A DNA stretch of 64,000 nt from Colias croceus (GCF_905220415.1 NC_059539.1:4526001-4590000); one strand, 5' to 3'. Counted from the stretch's first letter, positions 32,001 to 45,395 are shown. The notes: generated from the letters alone by a model not told the origin. A program made the numbers and translations.

Positions 32001-35000
32001 TCTATGAAGGTATAAAGATTTATAGATAGATAATTGTTTAATCTATACTAATATAATAATGCTGAAGAGTTTGTTTGTTTGAACGCGCTAATCTCAGGAA
32101 CTACTGGTCCGATTTGAAAAATTCTTTTGGTGTTAGATAGCCCATTTTTCGAGGAATACTATTAGGCTATAATATATCATCATGCTAAGACCAACAGGAA
32201 CAGAGCATAGCGTGTAAAACCGCGGGGCACTGCTAGATGAGAATAATATGTTGAAAAATTAAATATTTTTTTTTCTTATAGAGGAAATACTGAATGCTGC
32301 AGAAGCAATGTGGTTCTCAACAAATGGATCCAATTTAGCTGTTGCTATCTATAACGATGCGTCAGTAGAATCTGCGGTATTTCCATACTATGGCAATCCC
32401 CTGGACTTTGAGAATCAATATCCTAAAATGATTGAATTTAAATATCCCAAGGTTAGTAGCGGTCTTACGATATAATATTGCATAAGTAAATTCTATAAAT
32501 AATATGCTTGGTCACGAATGCCGATGGAGTAATAGTAAGTGTTATAATTCTACATTTATAGCTATTGTTATTCATAGCGTAAGTGTGGTTGGGACGCATC
32601 ACACGATCTTCATTTTTATGACAGTTATTTTTATTTGTCAGGCAGGTCGGCTAAATCCAGCGGTAGAACTACGAGTTTACAAATTAAAAGAGCCAACAAG
32701 TGATCCCATACATATCAACGCACCTATCGATGTTATTGGTGAAGATCACGTTTTGGGTAGAGTGAGTTGGCCAACGGATAATGATATCTTAGTGCTATGG
32801 TTAAACAGAAGACAAAATGTAAGCGTTTTAGTCAAATGTGATTTGATAGAAGATAGATGCTCAGTATTGAAAGAGCATACAGAACCAAACGGTTGGATCG
32901 ATATACGTGAGCCGCTATTTAATGAAAATGGAACGAAAATGGTGGAAATACAACCAGAGAAATACGACGGTCAGCGATATTTTCACGTCACGCGCTTTGA
33001 CTTTGAAACTCTAGAGACGGAGGACTTATCGCCCGGCAACTCAACGATTACCGAGATTTTGGGTTGGAATCAAGAAACGGACACGATCTTTTTCATTGCT
33101 TCACCGGCAAATGTACCCTGGCAACGACAATTATGGTCGGTGTCTAAAGGCAATATTTTATGTATGACGTGTACTCAGCCTTCCTGTCACAACGTGGACG
33201 GCATGTTTTCTCCTGGCGCTAGCTACGCTATACTAACTTGCAGTGCATTTAATGTACCACCGATAAATTACTTCTATGTAGCCCAGGTATGTTTACATTT
33301 GCGAGAACCAAAATATAAACATGTTTTTAAAACGCTCGTACTGCGTATAAACTATATTAATTACCATTGTTACTATTGCAGAAAAACGGTTTCAAACTGC
33401 TCACAAAAAATGCTCGATTGCTTGAAAAACTAAGCCAGTATAAAATGCCCATGGTTATGTACAATATGATGCCGTTGGAAGAGAAGGTTATCTCACACAT
33501 TAAATTACAATTGCCTCCTGATATGGAGGAAGGTAAAAAGTATCCGATGATCGTAAGAGTGTATTCTGGTCCAGGAACATCTAGAGTTAAGGACGCGTTT
33601 GATATGGGTACGGTTTTTAATTAATTTTATTGCAATTTTTGCAAAAATATTTTAAGTGGTCTTAAAAAAACAATCTGTTCTTATTTATTTTTATTTGTAA
33701 AGTCAGGGATTGTTCGAAATTGTACTTTGTTATTTAAATTTCAGCTAAACCATCTGTATTCTAGTTTTGAAATATACAATACATTTTATGCGTACATTGA
33801 CATCAAAACCGCATGCAAATTAATGCAAGTTATATTCGATATATTGATTATACATTTACTTATCCTATAAATGTTTCTTCATTTACAAATATGCATCACA
33901 AAAATTTGCATTTGTCAAAATATTATTCAACAATGTTTAAAATACCGTGGCAAAATATTATATAAATAAATAAGGTTTTTTTTTTCAGAATATTACAACA
34001 CCTATCTATCAGTGAACAGGAGTATTATAGTTGCGTCAATAGATGTTCGAGGTTCAGGAGTAATGGGGTTAGAACCAATGCATGCTCTGAACAGAGCTTT
34101 AGGGACAGTTGAGATTACAGACACTTTGGCCGCTATCAGGTAGGTACATGGATTTAATAATAATTTATGGTATTCTATACGCGCGGATAATAAAATTTTA
34201 TTTTATTGTGACAAACTATTAAAATCGAAAAGAAGTTAAACTACAGTCTTTTAGTTAGTACCTACTTTCGTTGGTAATCAATCTTATGCATTTATTTTTG
34301 TTTTTTTAATTTTTAACATTCGAAAAGACTGAAACTTTTGATTAGTATCAAGTTAGTACCTTTACTAGGAAAAAAACCATATGCAAAATCTTCCACTTCA
34401 ATAACGTATGAATATTATGAATCCAACTTAATTTCAGACGTTTACTAGACTTGCATCCATTCATCGACCGTGAGCGGATCGGCGTGTGGGGTTGGAGTTA
34501 CGGCGGTTACGCGACCACTATGATGCTTGTCAAAGATAGCGAGAAGCTGCTCGCGTGTGGCGCTGCTGTCGCCCCTGTTACGTCCTGGCTTTATTATGGT
34601 AATCCTTCTAGTATTATATATGCGAAAGTAACTCTATCTATCTGTCTGTTAAGCTTTCCCACTTAAACCTCTTAACCGATTTTGATGAAATTTGGCACAG
34701 ACAACCTTTAGAACCTGACAAAGAACATAGGCTACCTTTTATTGCAAAATATGTACCACGGGCGAAGCCGGGGCGGACCGCTAGAACTTCATATAGAAGG
34801 CATTATACTATAGTAAACTTCTAAGTTTGGTTACAATTTTCAAAATATGTGTTAGGAAAAATATTGTTAAATTGTAGGTAATATTAACATAATAATGTTT
34901 TGTATACTATATCCATGTAGGAATTGAGAGATATACTTATTAATTGTGTTGTACTAGATACGTATAGAATAGAAATATTTTCTGTGGAAACAACTATAAA

Positions 35001-35884
35001 TTTTCTTGCTAGTTTTTCCTGTTCATATTTCTGTGAAATGGAATCAAATAACGAGGATTTACTTCTATATGTATATTTTTTAACCTCAAGCTGAAGCCAT
35101 ATTCGAGCGCGAAAATTAATTCAGAAGAAATAATAAAAAATACAGACAACCAATTTTTCTGCCATTTTATCTATTTTTTTCTATATATAAAATTTTGTTT
35201 CTATCAACATTATTTTAGATACAATTTACACGGAGCGTTACATGGACACGCCTCAAGAGAACATGGATGGGTACAGGCAGTCGGATCTCATGTCGCAAGC
35301 TGGCAAATTGCGAGGACGTCGTTACCTCCTGGTCCACGGCACTGGGGATGACAACGTACATTTCCAACACAGCATGCAATTCGCCAAGGAATTGCAGAGA
35401 GCTGATATACCTTTTGAACAAATGGTGAGGTTTGAATAAAGGTTACTTGAGAATTATCCTAAATATGGCTATCGTCATAAATATTTACAGAATGAATATA
35501 AAACTATGTAGGTTTCATTATTTTTTTTGAAAGGAATGTCGCCTAAATACCTTAACGAGTACCTAGGCTTTTTCGTATAATATAATGAGTACATATTTAA
35601 CTATTGTAGTAATAAAATCTGGCTAGAACCTTCAACTGAAAAATATTGGTAATTAATTGTACGCATGTGTATACATATATCATAAATACCTTTAGAGATT
35701 CTTAGAAAACATTTAATTAAGGATGAATTAAATTCGTGTATTTTGTTGACTATAATTTTCAAATGCTAATAAAATATGTTTTAATCTTTTTCAGAGTTAT
35801 ACAGACGAGAATCATTCTTTGAGAGGAGTGAGTCGACATTTCTACCACACATTGGACCGCTTTTGGACGGATTGTTTTAACTAA
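26059..35884 (+). CDS. Secreted dipeptidyl peptidase 4-like serine peptidase, copy B (13 exons)
   Basis: Exons: 26059-26061 (ATG only), 28930-29086, 30224-30315, 30561-30638, 31312-31364, 31819-32009, 32282-32451, 32642-33286, 33382-33607, 33989-34139, 34438-34598, 35219-35424, 35795-35884. They total 2223 nt in one frame, or 740 residues. A signal peptide follows the start (MERLPN then MYIICTAIIATLNGALA). The propeller keeps the canonical DWIYEEE loop (Glu191-Glu193). The hydrolase has VYSGP, GWSYGG (Ser609), HGTGDDN (Asp686) and His718, so it looks catalytically complete. It is the tandem paralogue of copy A and shares intron phases, but its 645-nt exon covers three exons of A. The initiator exon is inferred from the in-frame fit and the parallel in A; without it, translation could start at the ATG at 28945. 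Confidence 0.9.
27376..27940. mobile_element. Long inverted-repeat (hairpin) element in DPP4-B intron 1
   Basis: Arms 27376-27550 and 27770-27940 are about 170 bases each. They are close reverse complements with scattered substitutions and small gaps, and enclose a loop of roughly 220 bases. Shared landmarks include AGGATACATCGCCCATTTTT and GTGGTAGCTAACAGAGATAA. No coding capacity and no clear target duplication were seen. Confidence 0.75.
29805..30120. repeat. Tandem duplication, two 158-base units, DPP4-B intron 2
   Basis: Copies at about 29805-29962 and 29963-30120 align throughout, for example GGTATAATTACGACTTAAT at 29846 and GGTATAATTAAGACTTAAT at 30004. Moderate divergence shows it is not recent. 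Confidence 0.8.
32042..32236 (+). mobile_element. Non-autonomous Helitron-like element in DPP4-B intron 6
   Basis: It starts TCTATACTAATATAATAATG, contains AACTACTGGTCCGATTTG and TTAGATAGCCCATTTTTCGA, and ends GCGGGGCACTGCTAG. The TC start and CTAG end fit Helitrons, and the interior matches a family I recognise from many lepidopteran genomes. It fills most of a 272-base intron. Confidence 0.65.
34607..34784 (+). mobile_element. Non-autonomous Helitron-like element in DPP4-B intron 11
   Basis: A core AACCGATTTTGATGAAATTT with a GC-rich 3' stem (CGGGCGAAGCCGGGGCGG) and terminal CTAG at 34781-34784 are hallmarks of a common lepidopteran Helitron group. The left end is uncertain. It begins about eight bases after the exon 11 donor. 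Confidence 0.6.
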
Positions 35885-36220
35885 TTATATGAAAAAGTAT
35901 TATAACTATGTAAAAGACTGTGATCATAAGCCACTGCTGTTTAAAAGAAAATGAGCTTAAAATCTCTAGAGATATACTTAAATTATACATGTATACATAA
36001 AATTATATGGATCATATGTGTTCTTTGTTTTTAAGATAAAGTTTGTATTTATTTACAAAATAACTTTTACTGTCTTTTAATAGGCTACTTAAGACGTTGA
36101 CGATGTGCTAATATAGTATACGGTTTATTTTACAAAATATAATTATTGTTATCGACTATTTTTGTTTTTCTTTTGACAAACTTTATAACTAAGTATCTTT
36201 TAGTATTTGATTAGAAGAAA

Positions 36221-36317
36221 AATAAAAACAAATGTATTTATTTGTAAAGTAACAGAACAAAAAGCATTTACTTCGATGCTCATTTTCTTTAGCATAATAT
36301 GAAATTCGAATAATAAA
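36221..36317 (+). terminator. Candidate polyadenylation signals, DPP4-B
   Basis: AATAAA at 36221 and again at 36312, 340-430 bases after the stop. There is no clear downstream element to choose between them. Confidence 0.35.
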
Positions 36318-36641
36318 ATGAGATAATTTATAAAAAGATTGTTTTATTGGTGTTTTCCTTCTATTCAAAATGTATTGAAGATATCCTTCATTTTGCTTGA
36401 ATTTTCTTAATAAAAGATAGGAATATATCTATATACTATTGAAAAATAAGTTGTGATGATATTCACAGATATTGTCACATATTATTTAGTACATCTTGAG
36501 TACACCAATAATCCCGTCATCTGAATCATGCTTTGAAAAAGCACGAGAGACAGAGTTTATAAGATAACGTCATTGTCAAAATTGTATAATTTGTAATTTG
36601 CTTAAAATTTCTGTTTTATAAATATTCAATAAAATATACTC

Positions 36642-38752
36642 ATGAAAATTATTCAAAAATGCTTTATTAAACATTTGAAGTACCAAAAAGTGTTCAGACG
36701 ATGGTTAGTTTATAAAGCGATTTTTACCTATGCCTATGGTTAGAAAAATGCAATAGATATACCTATAATGATTTTTTTATTAACAGGAAATCAGATAATT
36801 CCCCTGTAGTGTTTGATTGCGGTCCTAATATAGATGATCGAGGTATATGTGCCGTAGATGCGTGTGACCCCGAAAAATGTTTCGAAGAGCCTCGTGTAGT
36901 GATCATTGGAGCTGGCATGGCCGGACTTTCCGCGGCTGCAAGATTGGCACAGCGGGGAATAAACAATGTTGTTGTTTTGGAAGCATATGAAAGGTTTTTA
37001 TATTTTCCTCTTCAGTTTATCAATGTCATGAACGTACACGAGTTTGTGGACAAGTTTCGTTCGGATGCGTATGTTGTCGTATTAGCAATTTTCATAAATA
37101 GCGCAAAATTTTGCCTCGAATATATCTCGAATTCTTATAATCTTGGATTCTATCTACAAAAAAGGTGCATTTATATTGTATTGTAGAAATAAACAAACAT
37201 TGAAACAACAAGCTTAAATATTATAATTGTTTACGCCTCATGCATGATTTAAAATGAAATTAAAATAAGATAATAAATTAAATGTTTTCTTTTCCACGAT
37301 TTAACTGAATCTATTTAATACGAACAATATGAACAGTACCTTATATTAGCTATTTTTCATTATGCTGGAAGCATTTACAAATTTAAACAAACTAGCACAA
37401 TGATAATTTTTGTATTGTTTTTCATTAGGCCCGGCGGGCGCATTCTTTCATGTTGGCTCGGCGATATCGTAGCTGAAATGGGTGCCAGCTGGAAACCAGA
37501 CAATACTTCAACTCATCCAATTTACACATTATCAACAAGAGAAAATCCACCGCGGCCAGGAGTCCCTGGCGCCGAACATACGCGCGGTTTATTTAATAGC
37601 GCTGTCAACGGTAAAATACCTTTTCCACCCACTATAACAGCTTATCATAAATTTTGTCAAATTGAAGAAGAAGCTGCACAAATTTATTGTTTAGGAGGAA
37701 ATAAACAACAAGGATCTCTCCTCAATTTTATGAGCTTGAGGATACAACAAGAATTGCATGAATATCCTGAAGAACAACAACACGATGCAGCGAGAATTAT
37801 GTTCGGTCTCTCACATATGCTTAATGCTCGCTCTGGCGATGATATAGGAATGCTCTGTGCTGATAATTTAGGATGCTTTATGAATATGCCAGGAGGCGAA
37901 GTACGTGTACCCTTGGGTCTGGTGGGCATTTTAGCTCCTTTGCTTCGGCAAATTCCAGAAGGTGCAATTCGATACTGTAAACCTGTCGGCTGTATTTATT
38001 GGGGCACTTGTATGAGGTCAGGTTATCCTGCAGTTGTGTGTACAACGGACGGAGAAGAATTTCCAGCACACTATGTTATTGTAACAACATCAATTGGTGT
38101 TTTATATGCAAATGCCGTAAGATTATTTTGTCCCGAACTTCCAGCATCTAAAGTGAACGCTATTAGAGGTTTGGGTTTGGGTGCATGCAATAAAATATAC
38201 CTCGAGTATTGTCGCCCTTTTTGGTTCTGGCATAAAGGTAACTTAAACTTTAAAATGAATCCACACACAATGTGTGGCCGCATGGATTGGACTAATGGGA
38301 TACAGTCCATAGAAGTAGCCCCTAACAGTAAACATGTCCTGAGCGTCTTGGTAGCAGGGAAAGAAGCTACTATGATGGAAAGTATTTGTGACAGGGATGT
38401 AGCCGAAGGGATTACGGAAGTATTAAAGATGTATACACAAAACCCGAACATACCATATCCAATGACAGTGTTACGATCTGGTTGGTCTTCAGATCCCTAC
38501 TTTTTAGGGGCATTCTCATCGGACTGTCCGGGTTCTGATGGATCTGCTCAACGAGCTCTTGCCTGCCCGATTCCTGGGCCAAGTGAACCAGTGCCACCAA
38601 TTCTTCTATTTGCTGGAGAAGCAACGGTCCCTGGTCATAATGGAACAGTATCAGGTGCCCGCTTAAGTGGAATACGAGAAGCAGAAAGAATAGTGCAGCT
38701 CACATTTCGATATAAAGGCCCACCTATTCCCGGCAGTTGTAAACGTGCGTAA
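36642..38752 (+). CDS. FAD-dependent polyamine/spermine oxidase-like protein (3 exons)
   Basis: Exons 36642-36703, 36787-36993 and 37429-38752 join in frame to 530 residues (stop TAA 38750-38752). The N-terminal dinucleotide-binding motif is VVIIGAGMAGLSAAARLA (Gly62, Gly64, Gly67), followed by ERPGGRI across the second intron. The C-terminal FAD motif reads LLFAGEATVPGHNGTVSGAR and then LSGIREAERI. The family (flavin amine oxidases, SMOX/PAOX) oxidises spermine or acetylated polyamines, giving H2O2 and an aminopropanal. No signal peptide is apparent. A short Cys-bearing leader (C32, C42, C47, C52) precedes the FAD domain. The first exon is the least certain part, and the exon 2 donor (AAAG then GTTTTT) is weak but is forced by the conserved ERPGGRI join. 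Confidence 0.88.
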
Positions 38753-39879
38753 CAAATATACTACAATGTTTCATGTATTTCAACAGGGTTCTTGTTTTAC
38801 AATCTTGTACAACTTTTGTTATTGCCATATACGAATGATGTTCATATATTATGTAGTTTATTTTCCTTTGTATCCGTGCTATCTTGGTTATGTAGAGCAG
38901 CAAGTTGTATTGTGCAATTCGCGCCTTAGTTTCGTCGAATATGTTGCGAATACAATAATCCCATCATAACTACGGCTGTACTTTAGAATTTTTTGTCATT
39001 TTTAAATAAAATGAAAAATAACTGCTTATACAGTAATTTTTATTAATATATGCTTTAAGTATACTTATAGTTATTATTTTTTATAACGTTACATTTTTCA
39101 AACAATTTATTTACATAAAACATGTGACTAACAAATTGATCTCAAATCAGTACTTACCTACCTACTACACTTTTTATGCAATGAAACTTGGTCATTATTT
39201 AGATTTTTTAATTCAAGACAATCTATTTCGGCATTGTTTACTGTAATTATACAAATTTATGGTGTAGTATAAAAACTCTGGCACACTGCTTTTCTGGCAT
39301 ACAAGTCGGCGCCAAGCCGTCGGAGCTTCGCTTGAGTGTCGATTGAAAAATCTATGTGATCTATGCTAACAGCATATTATGAATATTAAATACCATATTA
39401 CTGTATGCAGTTAGTAGTTGTTATAATCAAGACACATATTTATTCTCATAGCTCTCAATATAATAATTAAAAAGGCATTATATTGTTTTTTTTTTATTGT
39501 TATACCCTACGAGGACAATAATTCCCCCATTTTTTTCGTAAATACTTTGGTATAACATTCTTCGGATCAGTTGAGTAAAAGCTAATAGCTCTTTATCAAG
39601 AGAAAATTGGTAACGAGCGAGTTGTAACATAAAAATACATATTTGTGTTATAATTATGTGTACTGTAAACATACTGAACACTCATAGACTATAAGTATTA
39701 AGTACCTACAAATTTAGTTGTCCATACAATTTCCTGATAGCATTTTGAACATAATTTTAACAAAACAAACATTGCTCTAGTTTTTGTTGTGTGTCATAAG
39801 TCCTTGTCGAAACTACGAAACATGAGCGAGTACAATTTAGATACAGTCTTTGATTTTACTAACCTTAATTTTGGAATAA
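38753..39879. other. 3'UTR and intergenic spacer after the polyamine oxidase gene
   Basis: AATAAA at 39005-39010 is a likely polyadenylation signal, about 250 bases after the stop. Otherwise it is AT-rich DNA with no recognised feature. Confidence 0.5.
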
Positions 39880-40061
39880 CTAGCGGTCGGCCCCGGCTTC
39901 GCCCGTGGCAAACCCTTTTTTCTCCATAAGAACAATCTTGTATTTCAAGGAATATTACAAAAAAATATAAAAAATATTATTAGAAAAAATCGAAATCGGT
40001 CCACATGTTCAAGCGTGATGCCGTGACCAAGGAAAACGGGTTTCATTTTTATATATATAGA
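39880..40061 (-). mobile_element. Helitron-like element, minus strand
   Basis: On the minus strand it starts TCTATATATATAAAAATGAA and ends with CGGGCGAAGCCGGGGCCGAC then CGCTAGT. This is the same GC-rich 3' stem and CTAG terminus as the copy at 34607. Between the ends it is short and non-coding. Confidence 0.6.
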
Positions 40062-40850
40062 TGACTTAAGATGAAATTACGAAAACGGATACAGCATAGA
40101 CTACGAAAGGTAAGTATAAGAAAGACTTTTATATTTAATTTTAGTACCTACATGATTGAATTAGTATAAAGTATCAGGTAAACATATCTACATATCTAGT
40201 TTGCAAATATAAGTTTGGGTAAAATACATTGATTTTAAATAAAGTACCAAAAGATAAAAAATACGAAGGCAAGAATTAGCCGAGTATCTGAACTTTGCAA
40301 TCTTGACTTTCAAACTAAGATGATCTGAGGCTATTTGAACCAGTTCTCGACGCCAGTTCATCGCTATTCCAAAGAAATATCCCAGCTCAAAAAGTTTATT
40401 TTTTTACTGAAAGATCTTACACAAAATACTTAAAACTGTATCCATTTGTCTCTCTTCCATAAACTATCTAAATGGATATAGCGTGTCTTCCTGTCCGTTC
40501 GTGATAAAGTAAAAAAATACTGTACCGATTTTCATTCTGTTTTCACCAACGGGTACAATAGAACGAGAAAATTTTAGTCAATTTCTTTGGGTAATTTACA
40601 TTTTGCATATTTTTGCAATCGAATTGTATCGGGAAAAAATCATAAGAATAAATTTAAGCAGTTAACAAAAATAATGAAATAAAAAGATAATACTTATGCG
40701 AGTCCTTTCTAATATACGTGTCAATCATTCATAGGTATTGTAGTAAAACATAAGGTAACAAACGAAGATTATGCAAACCTTTTCTAACACCGAAATAGGT
40801 AGGATAGACATTGTTGTTATAATTCGTTGCGTGGTTTAAAACGGTCCGGG
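40062..40850. other. Intergenic DNA, nothing recognised
   Basis: AT-rich, without coding frames or structured repeats that I can support. Confidence 0.5.
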
Positions 40851-41221
40851 GACGTTTAACCGCGCGGCTCGCGTCTCTGCAGATGGCGGGTTGCGGGATC
40901 ACGCAAGAAACCCTCGAAGATGCGTGACGCAGCGCGCAGGATCGGCCCCCCGCCCCGCGCGGTGCGTGCTACCCCCGCAGCTGTATTTCACGGTTTCTCA
41001 TAAAAAAACATCGATATTTATGTCGTGAGGCTGCAGCAGGAGCAGGTGGTCGGTGGTGTGCAGCCGTGGTGGCCGGTGCGTGGTGTCAGTGCAGGCGATG
41101 CGTGGCGCCACGGCGCGGTGGTAGCGCGACCCGGGCGGCAGTCGCTCGCTGCAAGCCGCCGGCGCGGGTCGTTCCCGCCCGATCGTACTCGCGCGTATGT
41201 TGAGCTCGATACCACCACCAG
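40850..41221 (+). promoter_or_regulatory. CpG-dense block, possible promoter and first exon of an unseen gene
   Basis: About 370 bases of strongly GC- and CpG-rich DNA stand out from AT-rich flanks. The block ends at a CACCAG then GTATAC donor-like site (41222). A 131-codon open frame (41025-41420) crosses it, but its composition is low-complexity and it is probably not translated. The plus strand is assumed because of the donor and the later exon-like segment at 45396. Confidence 0.35.
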
Positions 41222-42650
41222 GTATACGAAGAGCTTTTACTCAATTCGCATGCCACAGCTCATATATACCCATTACTATTCACGTAGACACACTTTTCAT
41301 TCAATCCGTAGCCTTTTCGAAGGAAATGCCGCTAGCATCATCCTGGACCCCCGATTGTATTTATCTTTAAGGAAGGTAGTGATTTTTTCGATTGGGAAAG
41401 GTAGAGGAAGTCATAACTGAGATCCGGTAAGAAAAATCGCATCTAAAATTTTTACATAAGTATTAGCCTTATTCAGATCGCTCTACATAGCCATTTCAGG
41501 ATTGTGATATAATGTGAATACCATGAATAAAATCTATTAATTTTACTTACTCAAAATGATGTACTCATCTCAACACTCTATAATTGTAATGTTATTTACT
41601 ACTTACATTTTAGTATGTCGTAAAACGTGATGAATTTAATCTAAAAGAACTATATGAGAAAGAAAGGAGCGATATATACTGGCCACATGCCAAGTGTCGT
41701 CCGCGTTTCTTTTGCAAGAAAGTATTTCAGAATTATTAGAAACATTTTGTTTTAACGCATTTAAAATTACATAAATTTTGCATTATAATGAAACGTCAGA
41801 GAGCGCGACCAATCTTTGGGATGGCTCTGCTATATTTTACTCGATATTTCTTTATTTCCAAGGGTCGTGACACCCGTGTAATGTATCGCTCTTTTTATTC
41901 ATTTTTGGGGTAACAATATATTATATTGTGTTAGTCAAGAAAGATATCACGATATTAGGAAAAGAGACATGAGCCGGTGAGGTTTTTTAGGAATTTCGTG
42001 AAGCATGTAGGTATCCATTGTGAAGCTCTACATAAGAATTTTCACAAACCGGTCATATTTATTGCTTCTTACTGACCTATATACATTTTTCACTCATATT
42101 AGGTAGTCATATTATATACTTTTGGTAATCAGCTACATAACTAAGTACGTAATATACTAAAAGAAGATAACCGAAAGATTTATACAGATTAGAATACATT
42201 TATCAACAATCTGCTTTCTTTGCTTTCATTGCATCTTCAGAAAGAGTACGTAGAGTACCATACGTTTACAATATTCCTTTATTTTTTTAATGAAATTTCA
42301 TAAGAAACAAACAGCTTTTTCAGTATAAAAGAACATTAAATTTTTAATAAAACGTTGTACAGCGTTGTTGAGAGCAGTTTATCTGTCTATGCAAGTTGAT
42401 TAAAACGCCGAGTATTGATATTTCGATTGCAGTTTCATTTGGTAACGTTGTTTATGAACTGGGTGTTTTGATGATAAAAATATCCGTCTATATCACGGTT
42501 TTGCAATGCAGTAAAAATAAAAATAAAAACAAATACAGATTGAATTGAGAGCTCCGAACGGATGATATTGTATTCTATTAATTTTATCTTTAGTTATTGA
42601 GGAAATTGCTTTTCTTCCACGCATATTTTAAACTAAGTACACGAACTTTT
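41222..42650. other. Non-coding DNA, nothing recognised
   Basis: AT-rich; if the 41-kb block is a first exon, this is intron. Confidence 0.45.
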
Positions 42651-42654
42651 TTTG

Positions 42655-42821
42655 ACGTGACAACGTCTTATAATTCGATAAAGCCGGCTGCACGCACGAA
42701 AAAACATGGCTCATGCGGCGTTACCTCGCTCTGACTCATCTGAGGCGTTCCATGTAAGGATTGAAGTGCGAGCGAGAGCGCGGACCGAGCGACAAAGAAG
42801 CACAATCGGACGTTGTCACGT
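42655..42821. mobile_element. MITE-like repeat with ACGTGACAACGTC ends
   Basis: ACGTGACAACGTC at 42655-42667 and its reverse complement at 42809-42821 enclose a GC-richer core (GCCGGCTGCACGCACG, GCGAGCGAGAGCGCG). It resembles a repeat I associate with lepidopteran genomes. No target duplication was seen, and similar sequence may extend beyond the right arm. Confidence 0.5.
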
Positions 42822-45395
42822 TTAACTATCGTCAGTAAACCGACTTTACAGACAACCAATTTTTTTTAGCGTTAATAACTGTAACCGATACTAAGCATCC
42901 GCAGATTCTGCAGTTAGTTACTCATGCAGTGTTTATCTATTTATGCTGGTCATACTTTTTACATGATATTTTTTAATAAATCATATAGAATAACCACAAA
43001 AAGGGACACTTTATATCGTGCCTTGAGTAATATTTTAATGTTTTGTACATTTAAGATTGTCTTGTCTTAGTTATCTTACTGAGTTTGAATTGCCTGTAAA
43101 ATATATTATCTATAACTATATTTACCTTCGATTTTGTTCAATTTGTATAGGTCGTTTTTGTTTATGCTCTACTTTTTCTCTACAAAAATCCTATTAGGAA
43201 AATTTAGAATGTATCTCGTGCACTTAGCTCGTGCAGTTCTAAGTTAAATTTGTTATTCGTAAGACATTAAACTAACGAGGTAACCGCAAGGAAAGGGTAC
43301 ACTTAGGTAGCACGAAGTCTGCAGGTTAGACAAACATCACCAACGACCAACTTATACTTAGTTACTTACGACTTTAACACTTGGTGTTTTCTATGCGTAT
43401 ATAGGAACATGAGCGAAATTTTCTCTGAATTTATTATTTTGATAACTCACGTACCAAGAATAATCTTTTTTTCTCGAATATTCTTTGTTTTATGTTATTC
43501 CATAAGAATCCACAATTTAGTTGAAAGTTCTATCTTAAAATCTTAATTTAATTATATTATTTCCGATTTATTTCGTTGGTGTATCCTCGCTTTCAAATTC
43601 AAGTGAAATCAAAAATTTAAACTGTGTGTTTGAAAGGAGTAATATATAGTGCAAACTGCAAATAAACTTATTATTACGATGACTCCCATAAAAGCTTGTT
43701 GGAACAAGAGCCAACACCCGCCATGAAAGTTCCACTTATTAAGTATTTCAACAAAAATATTATACAAAATTAAGAGTTAAAAAATGTACAGCAAAGTACA
43801 AAAACATGCTGAAAATTTCACTCGTTGAAAAAACTAATAAATCCTTCAAAACTTACTGCGCGAAGAACTTGAGTAAGTTGTTTCCTAGTTCTGAAGTGGA
43901 AGTCATAACAAAAGGAATTCGGAGGTCCGAGTCACTAATAGAAAGGCCAAAGTGTCACTTTTAGTCGAGCGTTGCTGACGTTTGGGACAATTTGGGAGAT
44001 ATACCCAAGAGATGCAATTTCCTCTTCCACCTAATTGCTTTCAAGGCTTCGAACCTAGTTAGTACGACTGCTGGCGGCCTTTGTATCGTCTGAATGACCC
44101 GACTTGATCTGCTGAAAATTACCCGAGCTAGCTTGCGGTTCAAATGAAAAACTTAAGCTTTTTGCACTTAGAGGAATGAAGTTTCTTATAAATGATCTTG
44201 GGTAACTAAATGTACATTATATTCGCTTTCAATACATTCTTTAAAGAAACTGGGCTATTTATATGATATACCTATTTGAATCAGAATAATAGAATACTTT
44301 GATGAAAATTAGGCTCTAGAGATGTGGTAATATCTATGTTTCAACGCATAAAACGAAAATTCGCTGCCAATATTTTCATAAGGAAAATAACATAAGAAAA
44401 ATAAGATTCATGATAGATTCGTTCACTGATTACTGTTGTTGGTTATGTAAGATATCCTATTGGATACTTCTGCCTATTTTTTTTTTAATTATCATACATT
44501 GATCGGTTCGATATAAGATACGTAAGGAGTTGTATAATATTTTTACGGCGTACAGAATGGGGCCGAATATTTTTATATCCGTAAATAGATTATGCTATGG
44601 AATTTATGAATAGACAAGCGGGTGTATTTACAGAAACGGTCCTTATCGGAAGAAAATGCAATAAACGATGTACCGTCGCGTCGGCCCGACAGTTTTCCTG
44701 TTTTGTTATTTTATATCGACTGAGAAGCAATTACGACAAATTGAACTAGAAAAATTCTCCGGTCCAGGACAAATGTTGTTGTAATTTATAAACTAATTTA
44801 TACATTTGTAAGAATAGTATGAAATCTATTATTTTATATCCTTTCGTTTTATTTGGACAGTGTCATTTTTTTTAATATCATTTGCATAAGAAGTTATGAT
44901 TAACTTAACACAAGAAACAAATGTAAAGATTAATTTTATTCTAGGTTGAATATCAAAATAAATTGAAAAGTACTACATCAAAATAGCCTACAAGTATATA
45001 TTCACGAAGATAAATCACGTGTGTGTTGCCAACTTTAGGAAAGATAAGAAAAGATTTATGATCATTTTTTTATTAGAACCGTAATCTAGCACACCTTTAT
45101 GTTTTGCGTTTTATCTAGATCTCAATGAATGTGTCTACACTAGAATAACGTTTAAATGGATTTAGATATAAAAATGGGTCAGTAATAAATCTAAAGTGTA
45201 ATTTGATAGTTATTTTCTAAGGTTATTTTATTATCCTTAAAAGTACATATTCTTTCGGAATGCAATAATCTGATATGAAAATGCGTAAATTTCATCGAGA
45301 GAAATATAATTAATAGGTGCAAATTGCTCAGTGGTTTAATAAATATATTAGTAAAAAGTTTGCAATTCCACTAACTACAGTTTCTTTTGTTGCAG
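42822..45395. other. Non-coding DNA, nothing recognised
   Basis: AT-rich stretch without supported genes or repeats. Short open frames show no family motif. Confidence 0.45.

Noticed and set aside
41025..41420. 131-codon frame across the CpG block
   Set aside because: Arg/Gly/Val-rich reading of GC-rich DNA, running through a plausible donor; more likely leader sequence.
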